Positions 50,125 through 58,631 of a DNA stretch of 64,000 bases are shown piece after piece. The stretch is from an uncultured Porphyromonadaceae bacterium (GTDB lineage Bacteria; Bacteroidota; Bacteroidia; Bacteroidales; Muribaculaceae). The position numbers and the translations under genes are program-made. A model generated the notes under the pieces. It was not told the DNA's origin. It made no database searches and saw only the letters and a list, made by a program, of their open reading frames with translations. Each line of letters begins with the position of its first letter. Within the stretch, counting starts at the first letter, position 1. The stretch is taken from assembly GCA_902495245.1 (NCBI GenBank), contig CABUWI010000001.1, positions 380,029-444,028 on the forward strand, written 5' to 3'.

Positions 50125-51459
50125 TTAGACGGCGGGGAGGGTCTGGCCGTTGAGGCGGCGGTAGAGGTCGAGGGCGTAGACGTCGGTCATGGAGGCCATG
50201 TGGTCGACGGCGGCCTGGACCTTGGTGAAGAGGTCGGGAGAGTGGACGTCATATTGCGCGGGAACCTTGCTGAGGAGTAGCCGCGAGTAGTTGAGCTCGG
50301 GGAAGCGGACGGCATGAATCAGTTTCTCCATGAGGAACGTGATGATGCGGTTACCGGCCAGCTCGATGTCTACGACGTCGGGGGCGCAGTAGATGCGGTC
50401 CCACGAGGTGCGGTCGCAGCGCTCGTAGGCTTCGCGCTCTGCGGGCGAGATGCGGTCCATGAGGCAGCCGGAGAAGGTGCCGGCAAGAATCTCCTCTTCG
50501 TGTTCGACGAACGTGGCGGCGCAACACTCGACGAGCTTGCCGATGACGCACGAGCGCAGATAGCCCACCTTTTCGTTGGGGTCGTCGATACGGCTCATTA
50601 CGTCGTGCATGTGTTCGCGGCGCGAGGCGTCGAAAAATCCGAGCATCAGCTCCATGACCTCGGCGTGGGTCAGGATTTTGAGCTTGGCGGCGTCTTCGAG
50701 GTCCATGACCTCATAGCAGATGTCGTCGGCCGCCTCGACGAGATAGACCAGCGGGTGGCGCGCATAGCTCACGAGGCCGTCGGGCGCGGGGAGGCGCACC
50801 ATTCCCAGCTCGTCGGCAATGCGCTGAAATGCCTCTTTCTCCGAGCAGAAAAAGCCGAACTTGTTTGGCTTGAGGGCCACTTGGCTCTCATAGGGATACT
50901 TGACTATGGAGGCAAGCATCGAATAGGTCATGGCGAAGCCGCCGGGGCGGCGCCCCTTGAACTGATGGGTCAGCTGGCGAAAGGAGTTGGCGTTGCCCTC
51001 GAAGTTGACCAGGTCGGCCCACTGCGCCGGGGTCAGTTCCGACTTCAACGCGGCGCCGGGGCCTTCGGAAAAGAACGTGGCGATGGCCTTTTCGCCGCTG
51101 TGGCCGAACGGCGGATTGCCGAGGTCGTGGGCCAGACAGCCGGCGGCCACGATGTCGGGAATGTCGGAGAGTTTGTCGGCCCACGGCTCGGCGGCATACT
51201 TGCGTCGCAGCTCGCGCACCACCTCGCGTGCCAGCGAGCGGCCCACGGAGGCCACCTCAATGCTATGGGTCAGACGGTTATGCACGAAAATACTGCCCGG
51301 CAGCGGGAAGACCTGCGTCTTGTTCTGCAAGCGGCGGAAAGGCGACGAAAAGACCAGGCGGTCAAAGTCGCGCTGAAAGTCGCTGCGGGTCTCGCCGCGG
51401 CGGTTATGGTAGTCTTCGAGTCCGAAACGCTTGTCGGAGATAAGTCTGTCCCAGTTCAT
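50125..51459 (-). CDS. dgt: Deoxyguanosinetriphosphate triphosphohydrolase-like protein
   Basis: A 444-residue HD-domain dNTPase. The opening RRGETRSDFQRDFDRLVFSSPFRRLQNKTQVF is typical. HD residues are in RLTHSIEVASVGRSLA (His) and AAGCLAHDLGNPPFGHSGEKAI (His-Asp), with a further His in YARHPLVYLVEAADDICYEVMDLEDA. It hydrolyses dGTP (or dNTPs) to nucleosides and triphosphate, affecting dNTP pools and phage defence in other bacteria. It follows the DMT transporter by three bp and ends 33 bp before the RNA promoter. Confidence 0.95.
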   Translation of the reverse strand: MNWDRLISDKRFGLEDYHNRRGETRSDFQRDFDRLVFSSPFRRLQNKTQVFPLPGSIFVHNRLTHSIEVASVGRSLAREVVRELRRKYAAEPWADKLSDIPDIVAAGCLAHDLGNPPFGHSGEKAIATFFSEGPGAALKSELTPAQWADLVNFEGNANSFRQLTHQFKGRRPGGFAMTYSMLASIVKYPYESQVALKPNKFGFFCSEKEAFQRIADELGMVRLPAPDGLVSYARHPLVYLVEAADDICYEVMDLEDAAKLKILTHAEVMELMLGFFDASRREHMHDVMSRIDDPNEKVGYLRSCVIGKLVECCAATFVEHEEEILAGTFSGCLMDRISPAEREAYERCDRTSWDRIYCAPDVVDIELAGNRIITFLMEKLIHAVRFPELNYSRLLLSKVPAQYDVHSPDLFTKVQAAVDHMASMTDVYALDLYRRLNGQTLPAV

Positions 51460-51462
51460 AGG

Positions 51463-52416
51463 TCAATGGTGGAGGCGGCGGCGCTCCTCGCTGAGACGCT
51501 CGCCGCAGTAAACGCCGAGAATCGTGATTACGCAGCCCGTGATGCCGAGCAGCGACATGGACTCGTGGAGCACGATGGCACCGAAAATCAGCGTTACGAT
51601 GGGTTGGAAATAGAGATAGTTGCCTGCCTTGACGGCGCCGATGCGGGCAATTACCCACGCCCAGATTACGAACGCCAGCGACGAGGCGATAAGTGCCAGC
51701 GTCAGCAGGTTGACCCAAACGGCGGGAATGGTGAACGTGTGCAGCGTCAGCTTGCTCGGTTCGAGCAGCAGGAAGGGCAGCGCCGTGAGCAGGCCGTAGA
51801 AAAAGGTCTTGCGGGTAACGTAGAGCGCCGAATAAAACGCCTGAAGCTTGCGCAGCAACAGTGCGTAGACGCTCCAGCACACGGCGGCCATCAGGCTCAG
51901 CGAATCGCCGAGAATGCCGAACGTGGGCGCTGAATCGCCGGAACCATGCGCGCCGGAACCGCCGAAAATCACCATGGCCACGCCCGCCATGGCTATGAAC
52001 GAGCCGGCAACGATGCCCTTGCCGGGGCGCTCGTCTTTATATAACAGTCCGACCAGCAGCGCGTTAATCAGCGGCGAGGTGGAGGTTATCAGCGATACGT
52101 TGGTTGTGGACGTATAGAGCAGCGCGGCGTTTTCGGCCACGAAATAAACCGAGCCGCCGCAGATGCCGCACAAAAGAAAGAGCCACTCATGGCGCGCGTT
52201 GAGGGCGCGCAGCTGCTTATGGGAAAAACCGAGCAAAAGCGCATAGGCAATAATGCAACGGAAAACATAGACTTCGACGGGATTGAAGCCATAGTCGAGC
52301 AACACGCGGGTGTTGACAAACGATATGCCCCAGGCGGCCACCGCCACCACGGCGGCAACGTGAACCCATATCAGTGAGGGCTTGCGAAATGAGAAATTGC
52401 CTATAGCTCGCGCCAT
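51463..52416 (-). CDS. DMT-family (EamA) transporter
   Basis: A 317-residue inner-membrane permease with ten predicted helices arranged as two EamA repeats (residues about 20-150 and 165-305). Diagnostic segments are WGISFVNTRVLLDYGFNPVEVYVFRCI in repeat 1 and YLYFQPIVTLIFGAIVLHES in repeat 2. It exports or imports small metabolites; the substrate is unknown. It is the first gene of a two-gene unit with dgt, from the TAATTTTG box at 52438. Confidence 0.92.
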   Translation of the reverse strand: MARAIGNFSFRKPSLIWVHVAAVVAVAAWGISFVNTRVLLDYGFNPVEVYVFRCIIAYALLLGFSHKQLRALNARHEWLFLLCGICGGSVYFVAENAALLYTSTTNVSLITSTSPLINALLVGLLYKDERPGKGIVAGSFIAMAGVAMVIFGGSGAHGSGDSAPTFGILGDSLSLMAAVCWSVYALLLRKLQAFYSALYVTRKTFFYGLLTALPFLLLEPSKLTLHTFTIPAVWVNLLTLALIASSLAFVIWAWVIARIGAVKAGNYLYFQPIVTLIFGAIVLHESMSLLGITGCVITILGVYCGERLSEERRRLHH

Positions 52417-52437
52417 ATATCAATGCTTAAGTTTCTG

Positions 52438-52445
52438 CAAAATTA
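52438..52445 (-). promoter_or_regulatory. -7 promoter element of the EamA-dgt unit
   Basis: TAATTTTG on the minus strand, 21 bp before the EamA ATG at 52416. Confidence 0.65.
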
Positions 52446-52476
52446 CAAAAATTCCACTGATAATACAACAAAAAAA

Positions 52477-53934
52477 TCAGCCGAGAAGGTCTATCGTCTT
52501 ATATTTCTGGAAACGGCTCGTCGGCTTATCGGGAACAGTCATCTGAATGCGCACACCGAGCAACGGGTTGAGATAACGTTCCCTTAATTTCCGTTTATTG
52601 CGTAAACCGCAATGGTCCGCTATCTCGGCCAAAGAACGCGGCTCCTTGCAAAACTCCATAATTTTCTCACAAACCGAGCCCTGACTTGTGTCCGACTTGT
52701 GCCCCGACTTGTGCCCCGACTTGTGCCCCTCGGCCGATACCATATCTGACGTCGCCTTAACATTTACGCGGAACGCCGTAATGGCAGCAACATCAAACTC
52801 AGCCGCCGGATTGCCGTTTTCTTTCAGCATTTCCTGAACGCGGGCAACTCCACGGTTGAATTTATTGACATATTTCATCACTTTCATGGTTTCAGCCACA
52901 AGAGGATTGCGATAATCATTGACCGAAGGGAAATTTTCGGGACGAGCCTCGCCATATAAGCCGCCGGCATTCATCACCTCGACGCTGTCATCAAACTGAT
53001 ATAGCCTGATTGGCATGTTCGACTGATAATCACGGTGCATGCAGGCATTCATGACCAATTCGCGTATCGCACCTTCGGGATAATTCCATACAGTGCGCTC
53101 ACGGAACAGGGATTCAGGAACCGGCCTCTGAGTTATGATGGCATCACGCACGAACGATTCGAGCGCGGGCAACATTTTGAAAAGAGGGCCGGCGAACTGA
53201 CGTTCGTTGAGAATATCGCCACTTTTGTCCTTTCCTGAAAAGCGTACAAACTGTACATAATCTCCCAAAAGAAAGTATTTCGGATTCTTGCCAAACAGAA
53301 TAATGCCTGCGTAGGTCGGACAATCATTGCGACGGTCATAGAGATGAACAGACGCAAGTTGCTCCTTTATATCGCGCTCATCGGAAGCAAGAATCTCGTC
53401 ATCGAATATCATCGGCAAATATTCCGACCGAATATAGTCAATATCCAAATCATTCAAATGCGCGTCAAGGCATGGAGTGGCATCGAATGTGGCCATGAAC
53501 GAGCAACGTCGCTCGGCAAGGATTCGTTCTTCGGCCTCGGTAGCAATGTCGCGACGCGGGCCTATGCGAATGAAAACCCTGCCGCGATAACGCACGGGCG
53601 GCAAATCTGACGGGCAAACCTCAGCCACCAGCAGGTCGCCTTCGGAAAATGAAAATCGCTCAACCGACATTGAAGGCAACGGAAGAATATTTCCGTCAGA
53701 ACGAATGGCCGCAATTTTCTTCATCAAGGCGTCATCGACCTTCATGCCCGCAATGCTGCCATCATCATTCGCCCCGATAATCAGATAACCGTTCTTCCGC
53801 GCACCGGGCATATCGTTGGCAAACGCACAGATGGCCTCACAGAATTTGTCCATGTTGCCCGTGCTGACGGTGCGTTCCACCCTATAGGACTCGGTGGACT
53901 TCAACAATCTGATTACTTCCTCTTTGGATATCAT
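52477..53934 (-). CDS. AlbA_2-domain ATP-binding-like regulator with GHKS repeats
   Basis: A 485-residue putative transcription factor. The N-terminal AlbA_2/Schlafen-like domain (residues 10-135) has the conserved E-x-x-x-S-x-x-N-x-x-K start (YRVERTVSTGNMDKFCEAICAFAN) and GYLIIGANDDGSIAG. A central HATPase_c_4-like domain follows with AIRELVMNACMHRDYQ and a glycine-rich NAGGLYG. Near residue 415 a tandem GHKS repeat (HKSGHKSGHKSD) forms a flexible linker to a C-terminal winged-helix region. It stands alone with its own promoter. Some relatives are regulators beside toxin or defence genes; no such partner is adjacent here. Confidence 0.88.
   Translation of the reverse strand: MISKEEVIRLLKSTESYRVERTVSTGNMDKFCEAICAFANDMPGARKNGYLIIGANDDGSIAGMKVDDALMKKIAAIRSDGNILPLPSMSVERFSFSEGDLLVAEVCPSDLPPVRYRGRVFIRIGPRRDIATEAEERILAERRCSFMATFDATPCLDAHLNDLDIDYIRSEYLPMIFDDEILASDERDIKEQLASVHLYDRRNDCPTYAGIILFGKNPKYFLLGDYVQFVRFSGKDKSGDILNERQFAGPLFKMLPALESFVRDAIITQRPVPESLFRERTVWNYPEGAIRELVMNACMHRDYQSNMPIRLYQFDDSVEVMNAGGLYGEARPENFPSVNDYRNPLVAETMKVMKYVNKFNRGVARVQEMLKENGNPAAEFDVAAITAFRVNVKATSDMVSAEGHKSGHKSGHKSDTSQGSVCEKIMEFCKEPRSLAEIADHCGLRNKRKLRERYLNPLLGVRIQMTVPDKPTSRFQKYKTIDLLG
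52681..52730. repeat. 12-bp tandem repeat in the AlbA_2 gene
   Basis: The plus-strand unit CGACTTGTGCCC is repeated about four times, the first copy degenerate, encoding GHKS units on the minus strand. Changes in copy number would stay in frame. Confidence 0.9.
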
Positions 53935-53958
53935 ATTGATTTATGGAGTTGCAGATTG

Positions 53959-53966
53959 CAAAATTA
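53959..53966 (-). promoter_or_regulatory. -7 promoter element of the AlbA_2 gene
   Basis: TAATTTTG on the minus strand, 24 bp before the ATG at 53934. Confidence 0.65.
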
Positions 53967-54019
53967 AAGAAAAGCAGCGAAATAAAAAAGTTTTGACAGC
54001 AGATTCCTAAACAAAAAAA

Positions 54020-55267
54020 TCAGGCGAGAAGGTCGGCGATGAGGAAATTGCTGCCGCCGATAAAGACGGAGCCGCCCGGCGCGGTGAGGGTACGGGCGCG
54101 GTCAAGCGCCTGCTTTACGTCGGCCACTGCCTCGCCGCGCAGCCCCGCGGCGGCGCCCTTGCGGGCAAGTTCTTCGGCCGGCAGACCGCGCGGACTCGAC
54201 GGACGCGCAAAAACATAGGTCGCGTCGCCGGGCATCATGGCCAGAATCGTGTCGACATCTTTGTCGGCCGCAAAGCCGCAGACAACCGTGAGCGGCCGCG
54301 GCAGGCGGCGCAGTTCGTCGCCCAGCCAGCGCCACGCGCCCGGATTGTGGCCCGTGTCATACACAATTGTCAGCGGCTCGGACTCGAGCAGCGTCAGGCG
54401 TCCGCGCAGCCCGGTCAGCGACTCGACGTCGGCAAATCCGCGCCTGACGGCCTCGGCCGAGACCGGCGGACAGAAAGGTAGCGCGGCAAGCACCGTGGAG
54501 GCATTCTGCGGCTGAAAGGCGCCGCGCAGGGCGCCGCGCACACCTACCTGCGGATAGAACCACGTGCCGTCGGGCTGCGCCACGGCTTCGACCTGCGGAG
54601 CGAAAACCAACGGCGCCCCCACCCTCGCGGCCGCTTGCTCGAAAACGGCGCGCACCGACGGGTCGGAGGCCTCGCCTATTACGGCAGGCACACCCGCCTT
54701 TATGATGCCGGCTTTTTCGGCCGCGATTTCCGCAACGGTTGAGCCGAGCAGACCGGTATGGTCAAGCGAGATGTTAGTGATTATGCTGACGCAGGGCGTA
54801 ATTATGTTCGTCGAATCCAGACGTCCGCCCAGGCCGACCTCAATGACGGCCACATCGACCCGCTGACGGGCGAACCAATCGAATGCCAGCGCAGTGGTCA
54901 GCTCGAAAAACGATGGGTGAAGCCCCGACGGAGCCTCGCGGAATCGGTCGACGAAGTCAACGACTTCGTCGACCGGAATCATCTCGCCGTCAACGCGAAT
55001 GCGCTCGCGGAAGTCGACCAGATGGGGCGACGTGTAAAGCCCCGTGCGATAGCCTGCCGACTGCAACACCGCCGCCAGCAGCGACGCCGTCGAGCCTTTG
55101 CCGTTGGTGCCGGCAACATGTATTGTGGGATACTTCTCGTGGGGATTGCCGAGACCGGTACATAGGGTTCTGATAGTGTCGAGACCCGGTTTATAGGCCG
55201 CGGCCCCTTCGCGCTCAAAAACTGCCGTCTGCGAAAAAAGCCAGTCGCACGCCTCTTGATAGTCCAT
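54020..55267 (-). CDS. folC: Folylpolyglutamate synthase / dihydrofolate synthase
   Basis: A 415-residue Mur-ligase-fold enzyme. The ATP site is HVAGTNGKGSTASLLAAVL (about residue 48), the second signature IEVGLGGRLDSTN (about 140), and the C-terminal DTGHNPGAWRWLG and VVCGFAADKDVD match FolC. It adds glutamate to dihydropteroate/folates. It starts three bp after the second chromate-transporter half and lies in the chrA-chrA-folC unit. Confidence 0.95.
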   Translation of the reverse strand: MDYQEACDWLFSQTAVFEREGAAAYKPGLDTIRTLCTGLGNPHEKYPTIHVAGTNGKGSTASLLAAVLQSAGYRTGLYTSPHLVDFRERIRVDGEMIPVDEVVDFVDRFREAPSGLHPSFFELTTALAFDWFARQRVDVAVIEVGLGGRLDSTNIITPCVSIITNISLDHTGLLGSTVAEIAAEKAGIIKAGVPAVIGEASDPSVRAVFEQAAARVGAPLVFAPQVEAVAQPDGTWFYPQVGVRGALRGAFQPQNASTVLAALPFCPPVSAEAVRRGFADVESLTGLRGRLTLLESEPLTIVYDTGHNPGAWRWLGDELRRLPRPLTVVCGFAADKDVDTILAMMPGDATYVFARPSSPRGLPAEELARKGAAAGLRGEAVADVKQALDRARTLTAPGGSVFIGGSNFLIADLLA

Positions 55268-55270
55268 GAC

Positions 55271-55840
55271 TCAATATATGAAATAACCGACAACGCCGGC
55301 CACGCAGATGACGGCAATCGGGTGAATTTTTGCGAAATAAGTCGCCGCAAATGCCGCCGCGCAGATTGCCACGCTCTTGACCACGTCGGCCGTCTCCGAG
55401 CCGAAATTGTCGGCGTTCATCAGCAGCAGTGCCGCTGACGCGATGAGGCCGATGGTTACGGGGCGCAGACCTGCGAAGATGCCCTTGATAATGGCGCTTT
55501 CCTTGTGGCGCATGACGAAATGCGACGTATAGAGCACAAGCAGATAGCTCGGCAAAACGACCGTCAGCGTGCACAGAATCGAGCCGAGAATGCCGAACAG
55601 CGGATTGGCGTAGGCCTCGTTGCTCAGACCGGGAGCCATATAGCCGATATAGGTGGCCGAATTGATGCCAATCGGGCCGGGGGTCATCTGCGAAATGGCA
55701 ACGATGTCGGTGAACTGCGTTGACGAGAGCCAGCCGTGGCCCACGATTTCGCGCTCAATCAGTGTCAGCATGGCGTAGCCGCCGCCGAAACCGAAGAGGC
55801 CGATTTTCAGATATGACCAGATTAGTTTCAGATAAATCAT
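55271..55840 (-). CDS. Chromate transporter half-protein 2
   Basis: A 189-residue CHR-domain protein, one of the two half-size subunits of split ChrA systems. It has YLKIGLFGFGGGYAMLTLIEREIV at the N-terminus and QMTPGPIGINSATYIGY, with about six helices. The start ATG at 55840 overlaps the other half by four bases; a longer upstream reading in this frame would run inside that gene. The substrate, chromate or another oxyanion, is not proven for this family outside a few cases. Confidence 0.9.
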   Translation of the reverse strand: MIYLKLIWSYLKIGLFGFGGGYAMLTLIEREIVGHGWLSSTQFTDIVAISQMTPGPIGINSATYIGYMAPGLSNEAYANPLFGILGSILCTLTVVLPSYLLVLYTSHFVMRHKESAIIKGIFAGLRPVTIGLIASAALLLMNADNFGSETADVVKSVAICAAAFAATYFAKIHPIAVICVAGVVGYFIY

Positions 55841-56412
55841 TTCGAATCGGAATTTTGAACGGGACGACGCCCCTTGAACCACCAGCCGCCGGCAATGCCG
55901 AGCAGAATGTAGAGTATAGGGTTGGAGACGACGGGCCACTTGCTCCAGATAAGCAGCGCCGCGCCAATGGGAATTACCGCCGTTTTCCAAGTGATTCCGG
56001 CGCGCTTCCAGTTGGTTACGAGCGGCGCGAGAATCAGAGCCACCACGGCGGGACGGATTCCGCGGAACACCTTGGCCACCACCGGATTGTCCTTGATGAT
56101 GTCGGGAGTGAGGAATATGGCGATTGCCAGAATAATCAGAAACGACGGCATAATCGTGCCCAGGGCCGACACCACCGTGCCGCGCGTGCCGGCGATTTTG
56201 TCGCCGACGGCCACCGATATATTCACGGCAAGAATGCCGGGCATTGATTGCGCAACGGCCAGTTGGTCAAGAAACTCCTCGCGTGTGAGCCACCCGTGTT
56301 TATCGACGATTTCACGCTCCATGATGGCAATCATGGCCCACCCGCCGCCAAAGGTGAACGCACCGATTTTGGCGAACGTCAGAAACAGATTTCTATAGAC
56401 ATGCCTTTCCAT
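55837..56412 (-). CDS. Chromate transporter half-protein 1
   Basis: A 191-residue CHR-domain protein, the paralogous partner of 55271. Conserved segments are TFAKIGAFTFGGGWAMIAIMEREIV and LDQLAVAQSMPGILAVNISVAVG, with QSMPG matching the other half's QMTPG. The start at 56412 was chosen because an earlier ATG at 56454 lies upstream of the TAACTTTG box at 56422-56429. The two halves probably form an antiparallel pair in the membrane. Confidence 0.9.
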   Translation of the reverse strand: MERHVYRNLFLTFAKIGAFTFGGGWAMIAIMEREIVDKHGWLTREEFLDQLAVAQSMPGILAVNISVAVGDKIAGTRGTVVSALGTIMPSFLIILAIAIFLTPDIIKDNPVVAKVFRGIRPAVVALILAPLVTNWKRAGITWKTAVIPIGAALLIWSKWPVVSNPILYILLGIAGGWWFKGRRPVQNSDSK

Positions 56413-56421
56413 AATCGGCTG

Positions 56422-56429
56422 CAAAGTTA
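56422..56429 (-). promoter_or_regulatory. -7 promoter element of the chrA-chrA-folC unit
   Basis: TAACTTTG on the minus strand, nine bp before the ATG at 56412. Confidence 0.7.
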
Positions 56430-56482
56430 CGGATTTGTTGGAAAAATCGGGCAAAAGTTGCGACTTTTAGCAGAATTATTCG

Positions 56483-56490
56483 TAATTTTG
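56483..56490 (+). promoter_or_regulatory. -7 promoter element of the macro-domain-like gene
   Basis: TAATTTTG lies 19 bp before the ATG at 56510 and is divergent from the chrA promoter. Confidence 0.65.
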
Positions 56491-56509
56491 TCAGACATAT
56501 CAAGCACTT

Positions 56510-56932
56510 ATGGATAAACTGAAATACACTCCCGAGAATATAACGTCGCTCGGAAAGGACGAAATTTTCGTGTTCGGCAGCAATCTCGCCGGCGCGCATA
56601 TGGGCGGCGCGGCCCGCGCGGCCGTCAAACACTTCGGCGCAATCATGGGTCAGGGCACCGGCCTGCAGGGCCAATCGTATGCCATACCCACAATGCAGGG
56701 CGGAGTGGACACCATCAAGCCCTATGTCGACGAATTTCTTGACCTGGCCACGGAATGGGACCAGACCACATTTTACGTTACACGCATCGGCTGCGGCATT
56801 GCCGGATTCACCGACGAGGAAATCGCTCCGCTTTTCAGCCGTGCGCTCGACCTGTATAACGTGGTGTTGCCCGAATCGTTCGTAAAAGTCATACTCGCCC
56901 GGCGCAAGCGCGGAGAAGCCGACGCCAAATGA
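56510..56932 (+). CDS. Macro-domain-like small protein
   Basis: A 140-residue soluble protein of the A1S_2505/phage-associated macro-like type. The motifs DEIFVFGSNLAGAHMGGAARAAVKHFGA (ADP-ribose/phosphate loop-like), GLQGQSYAIPT and YVTRIGCGIAGFTDEEIAPLF match that family. It may bind or hydrolyse an ADP-ribosylated or nucleotide substrate; no partner is visible. The stop overlaps the following exported protein gene by four bases, an unexpected pairing. Confidence 0.8.
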   Translation: MDKLKYTPENITSLGKDEIFVFGSNLAGAHMGGAARAAVKHFGAIMGQGTGLQGQSYAIPTMQGGVDTIKPYVDEFLDLATEWDQTTFYVTRIGCGIAGFTDEEIAPLFSRALDLYNVVLPESFVKVILARRKRGEADAK

Positions 56933-57807
56933 AGAGGATACTTGCGTTCTTAACCGGCGTGCTGGCAGTGGCGGCGTGCATGCGGGCCGAACTGTTCTAT
57001 CTGCGCCCCGAAGGCGACAGAGCGCCCCGCGGACGCATCGCGGCCGTCGAAGCCCGGGCCGCAGTGGCCGACGGCAAGATAGGCTCGCCGCGCAAAGCGT
57101 CGTGGGCCATCTGCTGGCAGGGCGTGGAGGTCGGTCTGGAATTTGACTTCGGCAACTATCTCGACGGCATCGACGAGCCCGAGGTCAAAGTGAGTTGCAA
57201 CGGCCGCACCGCTTTAATAGGCAAAGGCATGAACTGCGCCGGCGGCTTCAACACGCTGGCCGTCGAATGGGCCGACGACGGCACCGCTACCGTGCTGGCC
57301 GGCGAGCGCGCGCTCAGGGCGATTATGACGTTCGACTCGCTGCCTCAGCCCTCCGATTCCGTCAGACTCACCGGCTCGAAGCTGACGGCAGACTGCCTCA
57401 TAGCCGAGACAGACGACCGCGACTTTTCGCGACTGATGACCGCCCGCGGCGCCGACGAGCTGCAGGCCGCCCCGCACTGGCGCTATCTCGACCGCGACAG
57501 CGACCCGAAGCTCGCGCTTGCGGGCGGAGCTTATGAACTGGCCCTGATCGGCAACGAGCTGATTTACATCGGCGGCGCCGTTACCAACGCCGACCGGTGG
57601 AAGCCGGGAATGCTGAAAGGGCGGCTGACGCCCACCGGCTATGACGGATACTTCCGTCTGGAATGGGTCGACGCCACGGGTCGAACGCTCAACGACGAAT
57701 CGTATGCCACATTCGACAGCGTCGCCAAGACCATGAAGCTGACTTTTCCCGGGCTTCAGACCACGCTGCGCTTCACCTCGCAGCCGCTGACCGGCACTAT
57801 CAGATAA
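56929..57807 (+). CDS. Exported protein of unknown function
   Basis: A 292-residue protein I do not recognise. The N-terminus MKRILAFLTGVLAVAACMRA is a signal peptide or weak lipoprotein signal. The mature part is beta-rich with several short acidic/aromatic strands (WAICWQGVEVGLEFDFGNYLDGID, CAGGFNTLAVEWADDGTATV, LIGNELIYIGG, DGYFRLEWVDATG). It is translationally coupled to the macro-like gene. A surface or periplasmic role is likely. It has no T9SS-type tail. Confidence 0.75.
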   Translation: MKRILAFLTGVLAVAACMRAELFYLRPEGDRAPRGRIAAVEARAAVADGKIGSPRKASWAICWQGVEVGLEFDFGNYLDGIDEPEVKVSCNGRTALIGKGMNCAGGFNTLAVEWADDGTATVLAGERALRAIMTFDSLPQPSDSVRLTGSKLTADCLIAETDDRDFSRLMTARGADELQAAPHWRYLDRDSDPKLALAGGAYELALIGNELIYIGGAVTNADRWKPGMLKGRLTPTGYDGYFRLEWVDATGRTLNDESYATFDSVAKTMKLTFPGLQTTLRFTSQPLTGTIR

Positions 57808-57875
57808 TCGGCAAAACATTGCGCCACAACGAAGTGTTTTTATAGTATCGGAGCTGAAGTTTCACAAATAATTCG

Positions 57876-57883
57876 TAACTTTG
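57876..57883 (+). promoter_or_regulatory. -7 promoter element of the OmpA-like gene
   Basis: TAACTTTG lies 43 bp before the ATG at 57927, in an A-rich leader. Confidence 0.75.
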
Positions 57884-57926
57884 CAACCGAACACAAACGA
57901 AAACAAAACAATTTTTAAGCAACAAG

Positions 57927-58631
57927 ATGAAAAACGTAACCAAAATCTTCGGTATCGGCCTCCTCAGCGGCGCCATGCTCCTTTCAAGCTGTAACTCAAT
58001 GACTAACCTTGGCAAAGGCGCAGCCATTGGCGGCGCAGGCGGCGGCGCTCTGGGCGCAGGCGTCGGCGCGCTCATCGGCGGCGGCAAAGGCGCAGCCATC
58101 GGTGCTGCCGTAGGTGCTGCCGTAGGTTCGGGCGCAGGCATGCTCATCGGCCGCAAAATGGACAAGCAGGCCGCTCAGCTGCGCGAAATCGAAAACGCCA
58201 AAGTTGAAGAAGCCACCGACCAGAACGGTCTCAAGGCTATTCGCGTAACCTTTGACGGCGGCATTCTCTTCCCCACCAACGGCACCACGCTGAGCAACAC
58301 CGCAAAGGCCGACCTGACGCAGTTTGCCCAGTCGCTGATTCAGAACCCCGAAACCAACGTTCAAGTATTCGGTTACACCGACAATACAGGCTCGATGGCC
58401 GTGAACCAGAAGGTGAGCGACGGCCGCGCCGATGCCGTGCTCAACTACCTCGAGCACTCGGGCGTAGCCGCAAACCGCATCTCGGCCCAGGGCTGCCCCA
58501 TGACCAACTACATCGCCTCGAACGACACCCCCGAAGGCCGCGCGCAGAACCGTCGCGTGGAAATCTTCATCTCGGCCAACGAACAGATGATCAAGCAGGC
58601 CGAGGCCGAGGCTGCACAGCAACAGAAATGA
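57927..58631 (+). CDS. OmpA-family lipoprotein with glycine zipper
   Basis: A 234-residue envelope protein. The signal ends AMLLSSC (Cys22). Residues about 30-78 form glycine-zipper repeats (GAAIGGAGGGALGAGVGALIGGGKGAAIGA), a likely membrane-inserting segment. Residues about 110-225 are an OmpA C-terminal peptidoglycan-binding domain with VFGYTDNTGS, SDGRADAVLNYL and AQNRRVEIFI. It tethers the outer membrane to the cell wall. The stop overlaps the prenyl synthase by four bases. Confidence 0.93.
   Translation: MKNVTKIFGIGLLSGAMLLSSCNSMTNLGKGAAIGGAGGGALGAGVGALIGGGKGAAIGAAVGAAVGSGAGMLIGRKMDKQAAQLREIENAKVEEATDQNGLKAIRVTFDGGILFPTNGTTLSNTAKADLTQFAQSLIQNPETNVQVFGYTDNTGSMAVNQKVSDGRADAVLNYLEHSGVAANRISAQGCPMTNYIASNDTPEGRAQNRRVEIFISANEQMIKQAEAEAAQQQK

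Noticed and set aside
50314..51933. Plus-strand open frame of 539 codons opposite dgt and the EamA gene
   Set aside because: Antisense shadow crossing the junction of two real minus-strand genes; no signal or domain.
52681..52730. Short regular repeats taken as a CRISPR remnant
   Set aside because: The 12-bp unit has no spacers and codes in frame for GHKS repeats within the AlbA_2 protein.
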